Part shown: piece after piece, positions 36,375-47,198 of the stretch | How positions within the stretch are numbered: the stretch's first letter is position 1 | Layout of the letters: each line of letters opens with the position of its first letter | Assembly (NCBI GenBank): GCA_024362935.1 | Contig: JANCRA010000006.1 | Span: 34,713,924-34,777,923, forward strand | Direction: 5' to 3' | Origin: Setophaga petechia | Lineage: Eukaryota; Chordata; Aves; Passeriformes; Parulidae | DNA: 64,000 nt | Translations under genes and position numbers: made by a program | Notes under the pieces: model-generated | Told to the model about the DNA's origin: nothing | The model's database searches: none | What the model saw: only the letters and a program-made list of their open reading frames with translations

Positions 36375-37249
36375 CTGCTGCAGGACGAGAGCCGAGCGGC
36401 CGAGCACCTGCGCTGGGCCCTGCCGCACCTGCAGAGCCCACAGAGGCCCCTGCGACAGGCGGCCGTCAGGCTGATGGGTGAGCCCCGAGCCCAGCGCCCC
36501 TCCCTGCCCCCGGCCCGGCCGCTGCCCCGGCTCCAGCGGGAGCCGCGCCCGGGCCGCTGCAGCCCCGCCCGCCCTCGGCGCTGCCGCCGCCCTCCCGCAG
36601 CCGAGCCCTCGGGCGGCAGCGTGCGGCCGGGCCGGCAGGAGCCCTGCCCGGGCAGGAGGGCGTGCGGCCGCAGGGTGGCAGCGCCCGTGTCGGGCAGCTG
36701 TGCCGCCTGGCGCCGCCACGGGCTCTGTCCTGCCAGGGCTGCCCGGAGCGCTCATGGTGGGGCAGAAGAAGGAGCTCCAGGTCCTCAGTCAGGGTGAGTG
36801 GGGGCAGTCGCGGGGGTGCCAGCGGGGGCCGCCGGGGGCAGCTGCAAATCCCTGCTCCGGAGCTACAATCCCTGCCCGGGCTGCCGAGGGCTCTGCTCCC
36901 TGTGCGGACGAGGGGCGGCGGGGACAGAGCCCGGAGTGCTTTCAGGGACACGAGGGGCAGCCGAGGCCAGCACCTTCCGGCCCAAGCCCGTGTCTCCGGC
37001 TCCCTTCTGGCCATAGCAGGAGCCGGCTGGGATTGCCTGGCAGGAGTGTTTCCCTGGATTCCTGCAATCCGGCCTCTAACCGTGGCTCTGGGCTTCTTTT
37101 TTTCAACCCTTCAAGCCCTGAAGGAGTACGAGTGCCCTTTCTTCAGCAACCAATTTATCCTGCTGATGAAGTTCGAGGCAAGATCTGCCGAACTTCGTCT
37201 GCAAGATCAGGAGAACCCGTGTCCTTGGGCAACCCCCAGTTGCCAATGA
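36375..37249 (+). pseudogene. Inverted copy of the last three MROH-like exons
   Basis: Exons 36375-36477 (103 nt), 36737-36793 (57 nt) and a terminal exon ending at the stop at 37249 mirror those at 15885-15783, 15522-15466 and 15152-15010. In the terminal exon the original acceptor AG has become AA (near 37111). A CAAG a few bases on (before ccctgaagg) could still serve in the same frame. Upstream exons are missing because the duplication ends near 36195, so on its own this is a fragment. Confidence 0.75.
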
Positions 37250-37450
37250 AGATGAGACCACCTGCAGAGCACAGGGTTCCAGCTGCAACTCCAGGCACAG
37301 CTCTTGTTGGTCACAGCTGAGCCTGTGGGAAGCTCCAGGGGCTCCTGGCATCTCACTCCTTGTTGGCAGCTCCCTCCCTCTCTCCAGCCCCCAGGCCCTG
37401 CCCAGCCCCTTTTTTGCCTCCCAGTTCACCCCTTTGCTTTGCCTTCCCTT

Positions 37451-37456
37451 AATAAA
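37451..37456 (+). terminator. Polyadenylation signal AATAAA (inverted copy)
   Basis: Mirror of the signal at 14808-14803, about 200 nt past the MROH-like stop. Confidence 0.55.
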
Positions 37457-38192
37457 CAGTTTTAGCTTTGTCACTTTACCCACGTGTCCATGGAGCTGAA
37501 GTGGCACAAACCCTGAGCCCGGGGACACGCAGGGCCCTGCTGCCGTTCTCTTCCACGCTGTGTTCTGTGCAGGGGCAGAGAGGAACAAGGGCAGCTCAGG
37601 CTGCAAAGGTCCCTGTGCTGCTGCTCCAGTTGCACAGCACCATGGAGTTGAAGGTCGTGCTGAGCATGCTGAAGGGAACAAGGAGCCTGGGTTTTAGAAG
37701 AGCCAGCTTGAGGATGCACTGAAGGCAGCTGTGAGGGATTCCACAGCCTGCATCTATGGAGGGCAGAGGAGCTTGCAATGCTGGAAGTTTTTCACAGAGA
37801 GCTTCCTGAAAGCACAGCAATGCTCCATCCCTACACAGGGACAGGAAGAGGGCAGAAGCAGAGACCATTGTGGCCTAACAATGAGCTCTGGGTGTGCCTG
37901 AAAGCAGCAGCAGCAGCAGCAGGGAGTGGCTGAGCCTCAGAGGCAGGACCGTCCCAGTGGGTGCAGCATTGTAGGGCAGTGCCTGCAGGCTCGGTGTGGT
38001 TCTGGCAGCTGTGGTCTCCCTACAAGTGAGGAATGGCAGCCCCTGCCTCAGGCCCAGTCAGAAACCCAACCAAGCGAGACCAGAGGGAGGAGACCCTTTC
38101 CACCTCTCTTGGGCAGGGCTGCAAAACAGCCGCTGCATCTTCCTGCCCCTCTGTTTGGGGTGTGCTGAGCCCAGAGCCGGCCAGCTTGTGTC

Positions 38193-38196
38193 CTGC
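38193..38196 (+). repeat. Target-site duplication, left (CTGC)
   Basis: CTGC precedes the 5' LTR and is repeated at 47678-47681. The unoccupied site in the left arm has a single CTGC in this context, proving a 4-bp duplication, the size made by gammaretroviral integrases. Confidence 0.92.
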
Positions 38197-38661
38197 TGTA
38201 ATAAGTAGCAATATGTTTGTTCATTAGTTAAATTAATAGCTGAATAATTCTTATAATATAAAAAGCAATAGTTAAATAGTTGTATTTGCTTGTAACTGTA
38301 ACAAAAGCTGACCTGGCAAGAATTGCTGAGCTTGCAGAAACGTATAGTGCTTAGAATTGCTGAGCTTGCAGAAAATGTATAGTGCTTTGGAAACATATGG
38401 TTGTAGTTAAGTCCTATGAGACAAAGTCCACCCAGCGAACAAAGCGGGCCCCCCTTCTCCTTCAAGACCACCAGAACAGGATACGTCATCCCGAGAGGAG
38501 AAGAAATAAAAGACCAGACCCAGAAAGGGGGGCGCGGACTTTGAGAGCAGATTTCTCTCAGTCGCCCAGCGCTGAACTTTTGCTTGTCACTGCTTGCTTT
38601 ATAATCAAATAAATTCTGATTGGGAAAAGAAATTTACATGGTAAGATTCTTCCTTATAACA
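38197..38661 (+). repeat. 5' LTR of the gamma-like provirus
   Basis: 465 bp, TGTAATAAGTAG...CTTATAACA. AATAAA at 38608-38613 marks R. An internal near-duplication (AATTGCTGAGCTTGCAGAAA twice near 38320-38375) is shared with the 3' LTR. It lacks 14 bp present in the 3' LTR. Confidence 0.95.
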
Positions 38662-38663
38662 AA

Positions 38664-38681
38664 TGGTGCCGTGACTCGGAT
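38664..38681 (+). promoter_or_regulatory. Primer-binding site, His-tRNA type
   Basis: TGGTGCCGTGACTCGGAT begins three bases after the LTR. It matches the His-tRNA 3'-end complement known from H-type ERVs. It is not the Trp site of avian leukosis viruses. Confidence 0.85.
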
Positions 38682-39042
38682 CCAGGAAACGGGGCCCAGA
38701 AACTTCGGGGAGGCGCCCCCACCCCTTTTGGTGGGCTCCGGAGATCCTTGGGCCACCCGGTAACCTGGACCTGACGAACCTAAATTCGGTGAGCAAGCAA
38801 AAGAGTATACCGGTAACCCTGTAAACTTTGTGCACGAAGATCCGAGCGAAGACGCAGGACGCGTGAGTATATAGGTGAACCGCTCGGTTGGGGTTGGGAT
38901 CCCAGGGCACGGTGAATGAGACGTCCAACTGCGGACGAAGTGAAAGGGACCCTCCAGTAGTGCAGTTCTCGTAGCCCGCGAGGCAGCGAGCCACGACCGA
39001 GGGGTTGTGTGTGTGTGTGTGTGTGTGGAGGTGCCTTGGAAG
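38682..39042 (+). promoter_or_regulatory. Proviral leader with splice donor and (GT)n
   Basis: Untranslated leader before gag. A donor-like gacgc|gtgagt lies with GT at 38863-38864, a likely source of spliced env RNA. A (GT)n tract (about 39006-39028) sits just before the gag ATG and makes the upstream frame appear open. Confidence 0.6.
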
Positions 39043-40524
39043 ATGGGGCAGAAGGAAAGCAAGCCTTCTGATCCCATGGGGGAGGGCCCCCGGTTACCCT
39101 CAATACCAAAGGATAGTCCATTAGGATTAATGCTTAAGTATTGGGATGATTCTCCCTCCAGAAAGGGGAAGGATAAGGCAAAAATGATAAATTATTGCAT
39201 GGTAGTGTGGGGCGGTAAGAAGCTGGAGTCAGGAAATGTTTATTGGCCCGTTTTCGGATCCTCCGAAGATTGGGTCTGCCAAGCCCTGAACAGCTTTGTG
39301 AATTCTAAAGAGCCAGTAAACCTGGAAGAGAGTGTTGATGCTAAATTATGGTTGGTAGGAAGTGATGAACAAATGACTAAGTTGTTCCCCCTTAAGGGAA
39401 GTCAAGGAGAGGAAGACAGAAAGAAAAAGTCTCGACTAGAGGAAGAGACTCCTATTTACCCTCCCCCGTATGTACCACCACCAGCCCCTCCCGTACTCCT
39501 TCCAAACGTGCCTCCGACATCTGCTCCTAATCAACAGCAGGTCACGAACTCCCCGGATTGCAGGAGGCGTACTCGGAGTCAGATGAGGACAGTAATTGAT
39601 GAAGGAGAGAGCAGTGGGTTGTTCCCTCTCAGGGAAATAGCATTAGGAGGACCCCAAGCTGGGATGGGGTTTGTCACTGTCCCGTTAAACTCGGGAGATG
39701 TGCGCGAATTTAAGAAAGAGATGGGAAAATTATTAGAAGACCCTATAGGAGTGGCAGAAAGGGTGGATCAGTTCCTAGGGCCAAACATATATACTTGGGT
39801 GGAAATGCAGTCCATTTTAGGCATCCTATTTACAACAGAGGAAAGAGGGATGATCAGAAGGGCTGGGATGAGGATTTGGGACACCCAGCATGTTCAAGGT
39901 CCTGCGGCTGATGTGAAATGGCCCTTACAAAATCCCAATGGGAACAATCAGGACCCCAACCATCGTGGTCATATGCAGGACTTAAGAGCTATCATAATCC
40001 AGGGCATACGAGAGGCTGTGCCCTGGGGACAAAATATAAGCAAGGCATTCAGAGAGTGCCAAGGAAAAGATGAAACCCCCACTGAATGGTTGGAAAGATT
40101 AAGGAAAAGCTTTCAGTTATACTCAGGGGTGGATCCGGACACGCCAATGGGGCAAGCACTCCTGAAAACACAGTTTGTAGCTAAATCATGGGAAGACATT
40201 AGAAAGAAACTAGAAAAGTTAGAGGATTGGCAGGACAGAGGACTTGATGAATTGCTTAGGGAGGCCCAGAAGGTATATGTTAGATGGGAGGAGGAGGCAC
40301 ATAAAAGGCAAGTTTGGATGATGGTGGCGGCAGTCAGGGAGGGACAGCGAAACAACCCTCCACCACGGGAAAGAAATGGCATGAGGAGAGGTCCCCGGGA
40401 TTTAGGAGGGCCCCCAACTGGAGGGAAAGAAGGAGCAGTGTGCTACTATTGTGGTGGGAAAGGACATATGAAGAGGGAATGTCGAAAGAGGCTTAGGGAT
40501 GAAAAAATGTTTAAAGAAGATTAG
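39043..40524 (+). CDS. gag: Gag polyprotein, gammaretrovirus-like
   Basis: 493 codons from ATG at 39043 to TAG at 40522-40524, with no internal stop. The N-terminus MGQKES has the Gly-2 needed for myristoylation, so this ATG is preferred over any upstream start. A PPPY late-budding motif is at residues 140-143. The capsid major homology region starts at Gln340 (QGKDETPTEWLERL). A single CCHC knuckle has Cys467, Cys470, His475 and Cys480. Matrix, capsid and nucleocapsid are thus all present and look intact. The stop is followed by GGAGGTCA and pol in the same frame, the readthrough arrangement of gammaretroviruses. Confidence 0.93.
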   Translation: MGQKESKPSDPMGEGPRLPSIPKDSPLGLMLKYWDDSPSRKGKDKAKMINYCMVVWGGKKLESGNVYWPVFGSSEDWVCQALNSFVNSKEPVNLEESVDAKLWLVGSDEQMTKLFPLKGSQGEEDRKKKSRLEEETPIYPPPYVPPPAPPVLLPNVPPTSAPNQQQVTNSPDCRRRTRSQMRTVIDEGESSGLFPLREIALGGPQAGMGFVTVPLNSGDVREFKKEMGKLLEDPIGVAERVDQFLGPNIYTWVEMQSILGILFTTEERGMIRRAGMRIWDTQHVQGPAADVKWPLQNPNGNNQDPNHRGHMQDLRAIIIQGIREAVPWGQNISKAFRECQGKDETPTEWLERLRKSFQLYSGVDPDTPMGQALLKTQFVAKSWEDIRKKLEKLEDWQDRGLDELLREAQKVYVRWEEEAHKRQVWMMVAAVREGQRNNPPPRERNGMRRGPRDLGGPPTGGKEGAVCYYCGGKGHMKRECRKRLRDEKMFKED

Positions 40525-43500
40525 GGAGGTCAAGGGCTCTATCTATTGGGGACCCAAATGTCATCGGAGCCCTTGGTAAAACTCAGAGTGGGTCCTCAGC
40601 ACACCCCCATAACCTTTCTTGTAGATACAGGGGCCGAGAGATCAACAGTTCAATCTTTGCCCCCAGGATGCAAGATCTCATCTTCCACAGTACAGGTTAT
40701 TGGGGCAAGGGGAGAACCTTTCAAGGTTCCTGTAATTGAAGATGTTTTAATAGAATCAGAGAAGAAAATGGGGGTGGGATCACTATTATTAGTCCCCGAA
40801 GCTGATTACAATTTATTAGGAAGAGATTTAATGGTGGAATTAGGGATAAATGTAAATATTGAAGAAAAACAGTTGAAAGTCAAGTTGTGCCCCTTACGGG
40901 TCACTGACGAAGAGAAAATCAACCCAGAAGTCTGGTATACCCCTGATACTGTAGGAAGATTAAATATAGAACCCTTCACAGTCAAAATTCAAAACCCAGA
41001 AATCCCAGTAAGAATAAAACAATATCCCATGTCAGATGAGGGGCGAAGGGGACTGAAACCAGAGGTAGAACGGTTAATCCGGCAAGGGCTCTTGGAACCT
41101 TGCATGTCTCCCTTCAACACCCCTATTCTGCCTGTAAAGAAACCAGATGGGAAATACCGATTAGTACATGATTTAAGGGAAATAAATAAGAGAACCATTG
41201 CCCGGTTTCCTGTAGTAGCAAACCCACACACATTGCTGAGCCAATTGAAACCAGATGATCAGTGGTATAGTGTTATAGATTTAAAAGACGCCTTTTGGGC
41301 ATGGCCCTTAAAGGAAGAATGTAGAGACTATTTTGCATTTGAATGGGAAGATCCCGATACTCACCGAAAGCAACAATTAAGGTGGACAGTACTTCCCCAG
41401 GGACACACTGAATCCCCAAATTTATTTGGGCAGGCACTAGAGCAAATAATGAGATCTTATACCCCAAACCAAGGAATAACTCTTGTTCAATATGTAGGTG
41501 ACTTATTAATTGCTGGAAAGAGCGAAGAATCAGTTAGGGAAGAGAGCATTAAGCTTCTAAACTTTTTAAGCATCCAGGGGCTGAAGGTGTCTAAAAGCAA
41601 ACTGCAATTTGTAGAGGAAGAAGTAAAGTATCTAGGACACCGACTCAGTAAAGGAACTAAAACATTAGACCCAGGGAGGGTTAAGGGGATCCTCTCCCTT
41701 CCTCCCCCAAGAAATAAGAGACAAATCAGGCAGCTATTGGGTCTCGTAGGATACTGCAGACAATGGATTGAAAACTTTAGTGGTAAGGTAAAATTTTTGT
41801 ATGAAAAACTAACTGCTGAAGGTGTGATAAAATGGACTGAGAAGGATGATGAATCATTAGAACAATTAAAAGAGGAATTAGCCAACGCCCCAGTGCTAAG
41901 CCTCCCGGATGTTAGGAGGCCTTTCTATTTGTTCGTTAACACTGAGGCAGGAGTAGCATTTGGGGTGCTGGCTCAGGACTGGGCTGGCAGTCGAAAACCA
42001 GTAGCATTTATTTCTAAACTACTAGACCCCGTAAGTAGGGGGTGGCCAACATGTTTACAGATTATAGTGGCAACAGCCCTCTTAGTAGAGGAAGCTTTCA
42101 AAATTACTTATGGAGGAGAACTGAAAGTCTGTACCCCCCATAATATACGGGCAGTATTGCAACAAAAGGCAGAAAAATGGATAACAGATGCAAGGCTCCT
42201 GAAATATGAGAGCATTTTGCTCTCATCTTCTAGGTTGAAACTTGAAACCACCTCTCTGCAAAACCCTGCAGAATTTTTGTTTGGATACCCACAGGAGAAT
42301 TTAACCCATGACTGCCTACATAGTATAGAAAAGCAAACAAAAATTAGGCCAGACCTCGAAGAAGAAGAACTGGAAGAGGGAGAAAGGCTATTTGTGGATG
42401 GATCCTCTAGGGTTGTCGAGGGAAAACGAATCTCTGGATATGCGGTTGTGGGAGGTAAAAATTTAGAAATAATGGAATCTGGACCTCTGAGTCCTAGTTG
42501 GTCAGCCCAGGCCTGTGAGTTCTATGCAGTATTGAGGGCCTTGAAACTCTTGGAAGCTAAAGTTGGGACCATCTATACGGACTCAAAGTATGCCTTTGGA
42601 GTGGTACATACTTTTGGGAAAATTTGGGAAGAAAGAGGGTTAATAAACTCCCGAGGAAGAGAATTAATACATCAGGAACTAATTACTCAGGTACTACAAG
42701 CTTTAAGAGGCCCAAAGAAAATAGCAATAGTACATGTTAAAGGACATCAAAAGGGCCTCTCCCATCTGACTAGAGGAAACAACACAGCAGACAGAGAAGC
42801 GAAGGAAGCTGCCCTCAGAAAATTCCAGGGTCAGGGAATAAAAAAACCACTAGATAATGAGAAAATTCATGTCCTGAGCTTCACAGCCCAGGAAAAGGAG
42901 AAATTAGACAAAATGGGAATAAAAGACACTGGGGGTATTTGGAAATTGCCAGACGATAGGGAGGTGCTGCCAAAATCTATGGCCCGAAGAATAATGCAGC
43001 AACTGCATGACCAGACTCATTGGGGAACCCAAGCCTTAGTAGATCAATTTACCATTAAGTATATGTGTATAGGAATTTATGATATAGCAAAACAAGTAGT
43101 TAGGGGTTGTATAACATGCCAAAGAGTAAATAGACATCAAGTTAGAGAAAGGATTCCAGGAGGAAGGGAATTAGCACACCGGCCCTTTTCACATGTACAA
43201 ATAGATTTTACCGAATTACCAAAAGTAGGGAGATACAAGTACTTATTGGTATTGGTAGATCATCTAACCCACTTTGTAGAAGCATACCCTACATCGCGGG
43301 CTACTGCAAATGTGGTAATTAAAACCTTGTTAGAAGAAATAATCCCCAGGTGTGGAATTGTAGAAATACTAGACTCTGATAGGGGCCCCCATTTTGCAAA
43401 CAAGGTAATGAGAGAGGTAACCATGGCCTTAGGCACTAAATGGCAATATCACACCCCTTGGCATCCTCAAAGCTCAGGGAGGGTGGAAAGGGCAAATGAA

Positions 43501-43791
43501 GAAATCAAGAAGCAACTCACCAAACTCATGGTAGAAACTAAAATGTCTTGGGTCAGATGTTTACCCATGGCACTGCTAAACATTAGAACCCGACCCAGGA
43601 CGGATGTAGGAATCTCTCCTTTTGAAATGCTTTATGGAATGCCTTATGACTTAGAACTCCTGGGAAACCATCCTTGTATACAAGATAGTCAAATTCAGAG
43701 TTATATACAACAGTTAATGAAACGGAGGGAAGAATTAAAACGAAAAGGGCTATTGGTACAAAGACCCCCCCTTGGATGTAATGATGCATAA
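40525..43791 (+). pseudogene. pol: Pol (protease, RT, RNase H, integrase), broken
   Basis: Same frame as gag, entered past the UAG. Protease has DTGA (Asp at 40624). Reverse transcriptase has LPQGHTESPNLFGQAL, then YVGD at 41491-41502: Gly occupies the first of the two catalytic Asp positions, which should abolish polymerase activity. RNase H has VDGSS (Asp at 42397) and YTDSKYAF. Integrase shows a His/Cys zinc region (HDQTHWG, CITCQ) and the D,D,E residues at 43204, 43378 and 43486. The frame is lost in a run of seven C at 43765-43771, and the integrase C-terminal domain continues one frame over. So the copy has one catalytic substitution and one frameshift in otherwise well-kept pol. Confidence 0.93.
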
Positions 43792-44050
43792 ACTTAAACC
43801 CGGAGATAGAGTTCTAATTAAGACTTGGAAAGAGACAACCCTAACACCCCAGTGGGAAGGTCCCTATGTTGTTCTGTTTACCACAGAAACAGCCATCAGA
43901 ACTGCTGAAAAAGGCTGGACACATGCAAGTCGGGTGAAAGGACCCATCACTGCAGACACCCCTTGGGAAGTGACCAGTCGCCCCGGAGATCTACGGTTAA
44001 CTCTTCGGAAGGCACAGAAGCCTGCATCCGTGGGTAATGTGAATGACTGA
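43772..44050 (+). pseudogene. Displaced integrase C-terminal domain
   Basis: Reads HKLKPGDRVLIKTW and WEGPYVVLFTT, the SH3-like C-terminal part of gammaretroviral integrase, in the +1 frame relative to pol. It ends eight bases inside the following ORF. Confidence 0.85.
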
Positions 44051-44717
44051 ATTAGGGGACAGAGAACTGTACCGACTGAGACTCTTGGTAAGAAAACCCC
44101 TACAGGAACTGGAACGGGAGTTTAAGTGTCCTCTACCGTGGAAAACCTGGAATGAACTGACACTTGCTCTTTCAGTAGTGTCTGAAGTGAGGCGAGAATT
44201 ATTCGATTGCACCGAGTGTCTTAAATGTCGGGAATCTTCTTGCCGGGCGTGGGTAAAAATCTTTTGTGGGGGCTGTAAAAACAAATGGTGGATTTTCCAG
44301 TCACAGTTGGTGGGAAGCACATGGTGTCTTACTTGTGATTGGCATTGGAGAAGAGCAAATCCATTGAGAGCCTTAAGACAATTCATACAAATCCCTGGAG
44401 GGCGGGAGATCCCCGACAGAGAAGCAGTGTCACTAGTTGAAAACCTAGAACAGAGAAGGAATTGGGCCCTGGCATGGGAATTCCAACACCAATTGCATAG
44501 GATTACAAGTCAAAACCAGACAGTCATATTAACTACCTTGTGTAAGAAGGGAATCCATGTTCCTCTGGTGTGGCAAGTGAGGCCTGACGAGTGGAATACC
44601 ACGATTCGCCGCTATTCCCGAGTTCATAAACAACAAAAACGTAAAGAACGTAGGGAAGAGCAACGCAACTCTAGGAAATTGAGAGAAAAGGGAATAAAGA
44701 CAGAGGGTGAACCCTAA
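44043..44717 (+). CDS. Cys-rich extra ORF between pol and env, unknown function
   Basis: 224 codons, ATG at 44043, fully open, overlapping the end of pol. Residues ~56-102 contain closely spaced cysteines (CTECLKC, CGGCKNKWW, CLTCDWHW) that could bind zinc. The last ~35 residues are strongly basic (HKQQKRKERREEQ), like a nuclear or RNA-binding tail. Ordinary gammaretroviruses have no gene here, and I recognise no family. It could be an accessory protein translated from a spliced RNA, or the N-terminal leader of an Env precursor. That it stays open while pol and env are broken makes chance less likely, but the insertion is young, so this is weak evidence of function. Confidence 0.6.
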   Translation: MTELGDRELYRLRLLVRKPLQELEREFKCPLPWKTWNELTLALSVVSEVRRELFDCTECLKCRESSCRAWVKIFCGGCKNKWWIFQSQLVGSTWCLTCDWHWRRANPLRALRQFIQIPGGREIPDREAVSLVENLEQRRNWALAWEFQHQLHRITSQNQTVILTTLCKKGIHVPLVWQVRPDEWNTTIRRYSRVHKQQKRKERREEQRNSRKLREKGIKTEGEP

Positions 44718-44853
44718 GTAGGTGTGAGACTTAGGTCCTGTAAAGCTCGCTGGGGACAGCAGAGTTCTTCATAAAACCAAGGAGATCCTTTGCCTGGAGG
44801 CCAGAAAGCCTGCCCTTAGGAGTGGGGCAGGAGTTAAGGAGATAGCCCAAATA

Positions 44854-47176
44854 ATGCACCCCCTGAAGACTACCCCTGCTGCCGAGAAGATAATGATCCC
44901 TGCAGACCGATGCACCCGGGCTGGCAGGCGAGGCAGAGAGGTAAGGGATAGTGGGGGAGAGCAATGGGCCACAGGAATAAAAACGGAGCACAGGAAAGCT
45001 CCAGATAAAAGAGGTATAATTACGAAAGACAGAAGAAATTTGTTGCTAGGAACCTGGCCTGATTGGCGAGCTACCTTAATTATTATAATTCTGAGCTTCC
45101 CGGCTGCCTGGGGAAACCCCCTTCAGCCTTACAAAGGGAACCTGACCCCTGACTGGTCTCAGGCCTTTTCGAGGTCTACCGGATCTATGGGGGATACCGC
45201 AGGTTTAAATTTACAAACATTAGTACTGCATGATGGTCTGCCGTACGCTAGACACGAATGGAAGAAGCAGAAAACCTGGCAGCTCCAAGGAATAGTGGGA
45301 GAACAAATTAATATTGGATGTCGAATAGTTAATGGGTCTGATTATACTAGCGCAATTACAATTAGTGTTTCCATGAGTCAGGAGGATAAACAAATAGAGT
45401 GTAAATACCCAATTGCACGAGACTGCTGGCAAAACTTCACATTAACTCACACAGCAGAGATAGTCTGCCTCTGGTCAAATGATATACAGGCCCTTTCTTT
45501 TAAATTTATAATAGCTGCTAAAACACACTCTACCACTATTGAACCTCACACTATCACCACTCCACCCACACCACCAGTCATACTCACCCCAAAAATTTTC
45601 AAAATAGGACCTTACATAATTAGGAAAACTGGTCAACAACAAATATTATTCAATCCAGCATGGTCCCTCAAACAGGTTGAACTGCTGATGCAAATCAACG
45701 TTTCAGACATCCAGCCAGCATGTTCTCCGTTTTTACAAACATCCTTTGAAGGCTGGACCACTTGGCTCCGGAAACGCAGCTCTTTTAAAACAAGGAAACT
45801 TAGAGACGTGACCGGTGTTCTAGGTACAGGATTGGGAATTCTGAATAGTATTGACTCGGAAGTACTAATGAGCAAATTGGCTGCTATGACTAGAGATCTG
45901 TCCAAACTACAGCAACCACTGAAGTCATCTCTGTTAGCCTTGGGGACACACCAGTGGATGCTGTCAAATATTTTGCCAAATTGGGAAAAGGTAAACGTGA
46001 ACGATCATAAATTGGTGATTGATACACTTAGTGCCACACAAAATAATGTTTCTTTAGCCCTCAGCTGCATCCAGGCACAACTGTGGATGCAGTCGGTCTC
46101 TGCCTCGATTATAAGAGAAGGCGAGGAAGGCACTTTCCCCACAGAAATTCGGAAAATAATCTGGGACAATGCCACTGAATTTGAAAGAGAATTCCAATCC
46201 TGGTGGAAATTGGTGAATTTTACCTATAACGCTATTTCAAACACAGCTACTGCTTTTATCCTAATCATACAAAATGCCTCTGTACACCCAGTTTTTCCTG
46301 TTATTGCATTAGGAGTAAACCATGACGGAGCTGTTCTCTATCCTACAGAACATAGAGGATGGGCCCGTCAGTTTGGAGATAAATGACAAACTGTTGATTT
46401 GGAATCTTGCATTGTCCAAGAACAATTGGGGTTTATCTGTGAGGGTAATGTGATTATAGCTCAAGATATTTGTTTAGACACGGAGCAAAATATCTGTCAA
46501 TTTGAGATTCGTCCTAAGGAGGCTTCTAAAACCGTTCTTGTATATATAGGTAATGGGTGTGCACGTTTTAGAACTATTTGTGACTCTGTGCTTATAGATA
46601 ATATTGTGGTGGATACAAAAAATCACTCAAACTTCTGTACTTGCAACTTTACTAAGATTACAGGGTGTGACATTACTTATGAAGCTACAGTTACCTCTCA
46701 CTACCTACTGCAATCCAACTGCACACTGATTCACAAATTACTGCCCACCCCGATTGGGATGGACAACACCCTAGTGAGACAACTGCTGCTCCATCAAGAC
46801 CTGATCAAAATCCTCGAGAAAATCAAGAAGAACGGACAGAAGACCCTGGTGACTGTTCATCATGACGTAGGAAAAATACACCGAATTATAGAGAGGGTGA
46901 AGCATGATGGCGAGTATAATTGGTGGGATACTCTCTTTGGGTGGACCCCCACTACCACAGGTGTCCTAAATAGTATATGCCATCCCATTGTTGTTCTTTT
47001 CATTCTGGCTTGTACTTGGTTTTATTCTGTTAGTAATTCTATTTGTTATGAATTGGGATATGAGGAAAAAGCTAAGGAAATTAGCGCCTATAATTAATGC
47101 ACAAAGTTTAACGGACGAAGCAGCTTATTTAACACTTGCTAGGAATGAACTAAAAAGATTTAATGAACAAAATTGA
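44854..47176 (+). pseudogene. env: Env of unusual type, interrupted
   Basis: From ATG at 44854 there is a ~70-residue polar leader, a hydrophobic signal (LIIIILSFPAAWG), a surface part with several N-glycosylation sites, basic clusters (RKRSSFKTRKLR) compatible with furin cleavage, and then an Ala/Gly/Leu-rich possible fusion segment (GVLGTGLGILNSI). An in-frame TGA at 46384-46386 interrupts the frame, which resumes directly (to 47097). The membrane-anchor/tail region is also open one frame over (46988-47176), implying a frameshift near 46990. I see neither the CX6CC motif nor the immunosuppressive-like segment of gammaretroviral TM, so this env comes from another lineage than gag-pol. Confidence 0.85.
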
Positions 47177-47181
47177 TCATA

Positions 47182-47198
47182 AAAAGAGATGGGGGAAT
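47182..47198 (+). promoter_or_regulatory. Polypurine tract
   Basis: AAAAGAGATGGGGGAAT-type purine run directly before the 3' LTR, the plus-strand primer position. Confidence 0.85.

Noticed and set aside
39007..39042. Gag start at 39007 within the (GT)n tract
   Set aside because: It would begin with GTG codons and a Val-Cys repeat. The ATG at 39043 gives the myristoylatable MGQ start of gammaretroviral Gag.
43583..43789. 68-codon minus-strand frame over the end of pol
   Set aside because: Antisense to integrase; no independent support.
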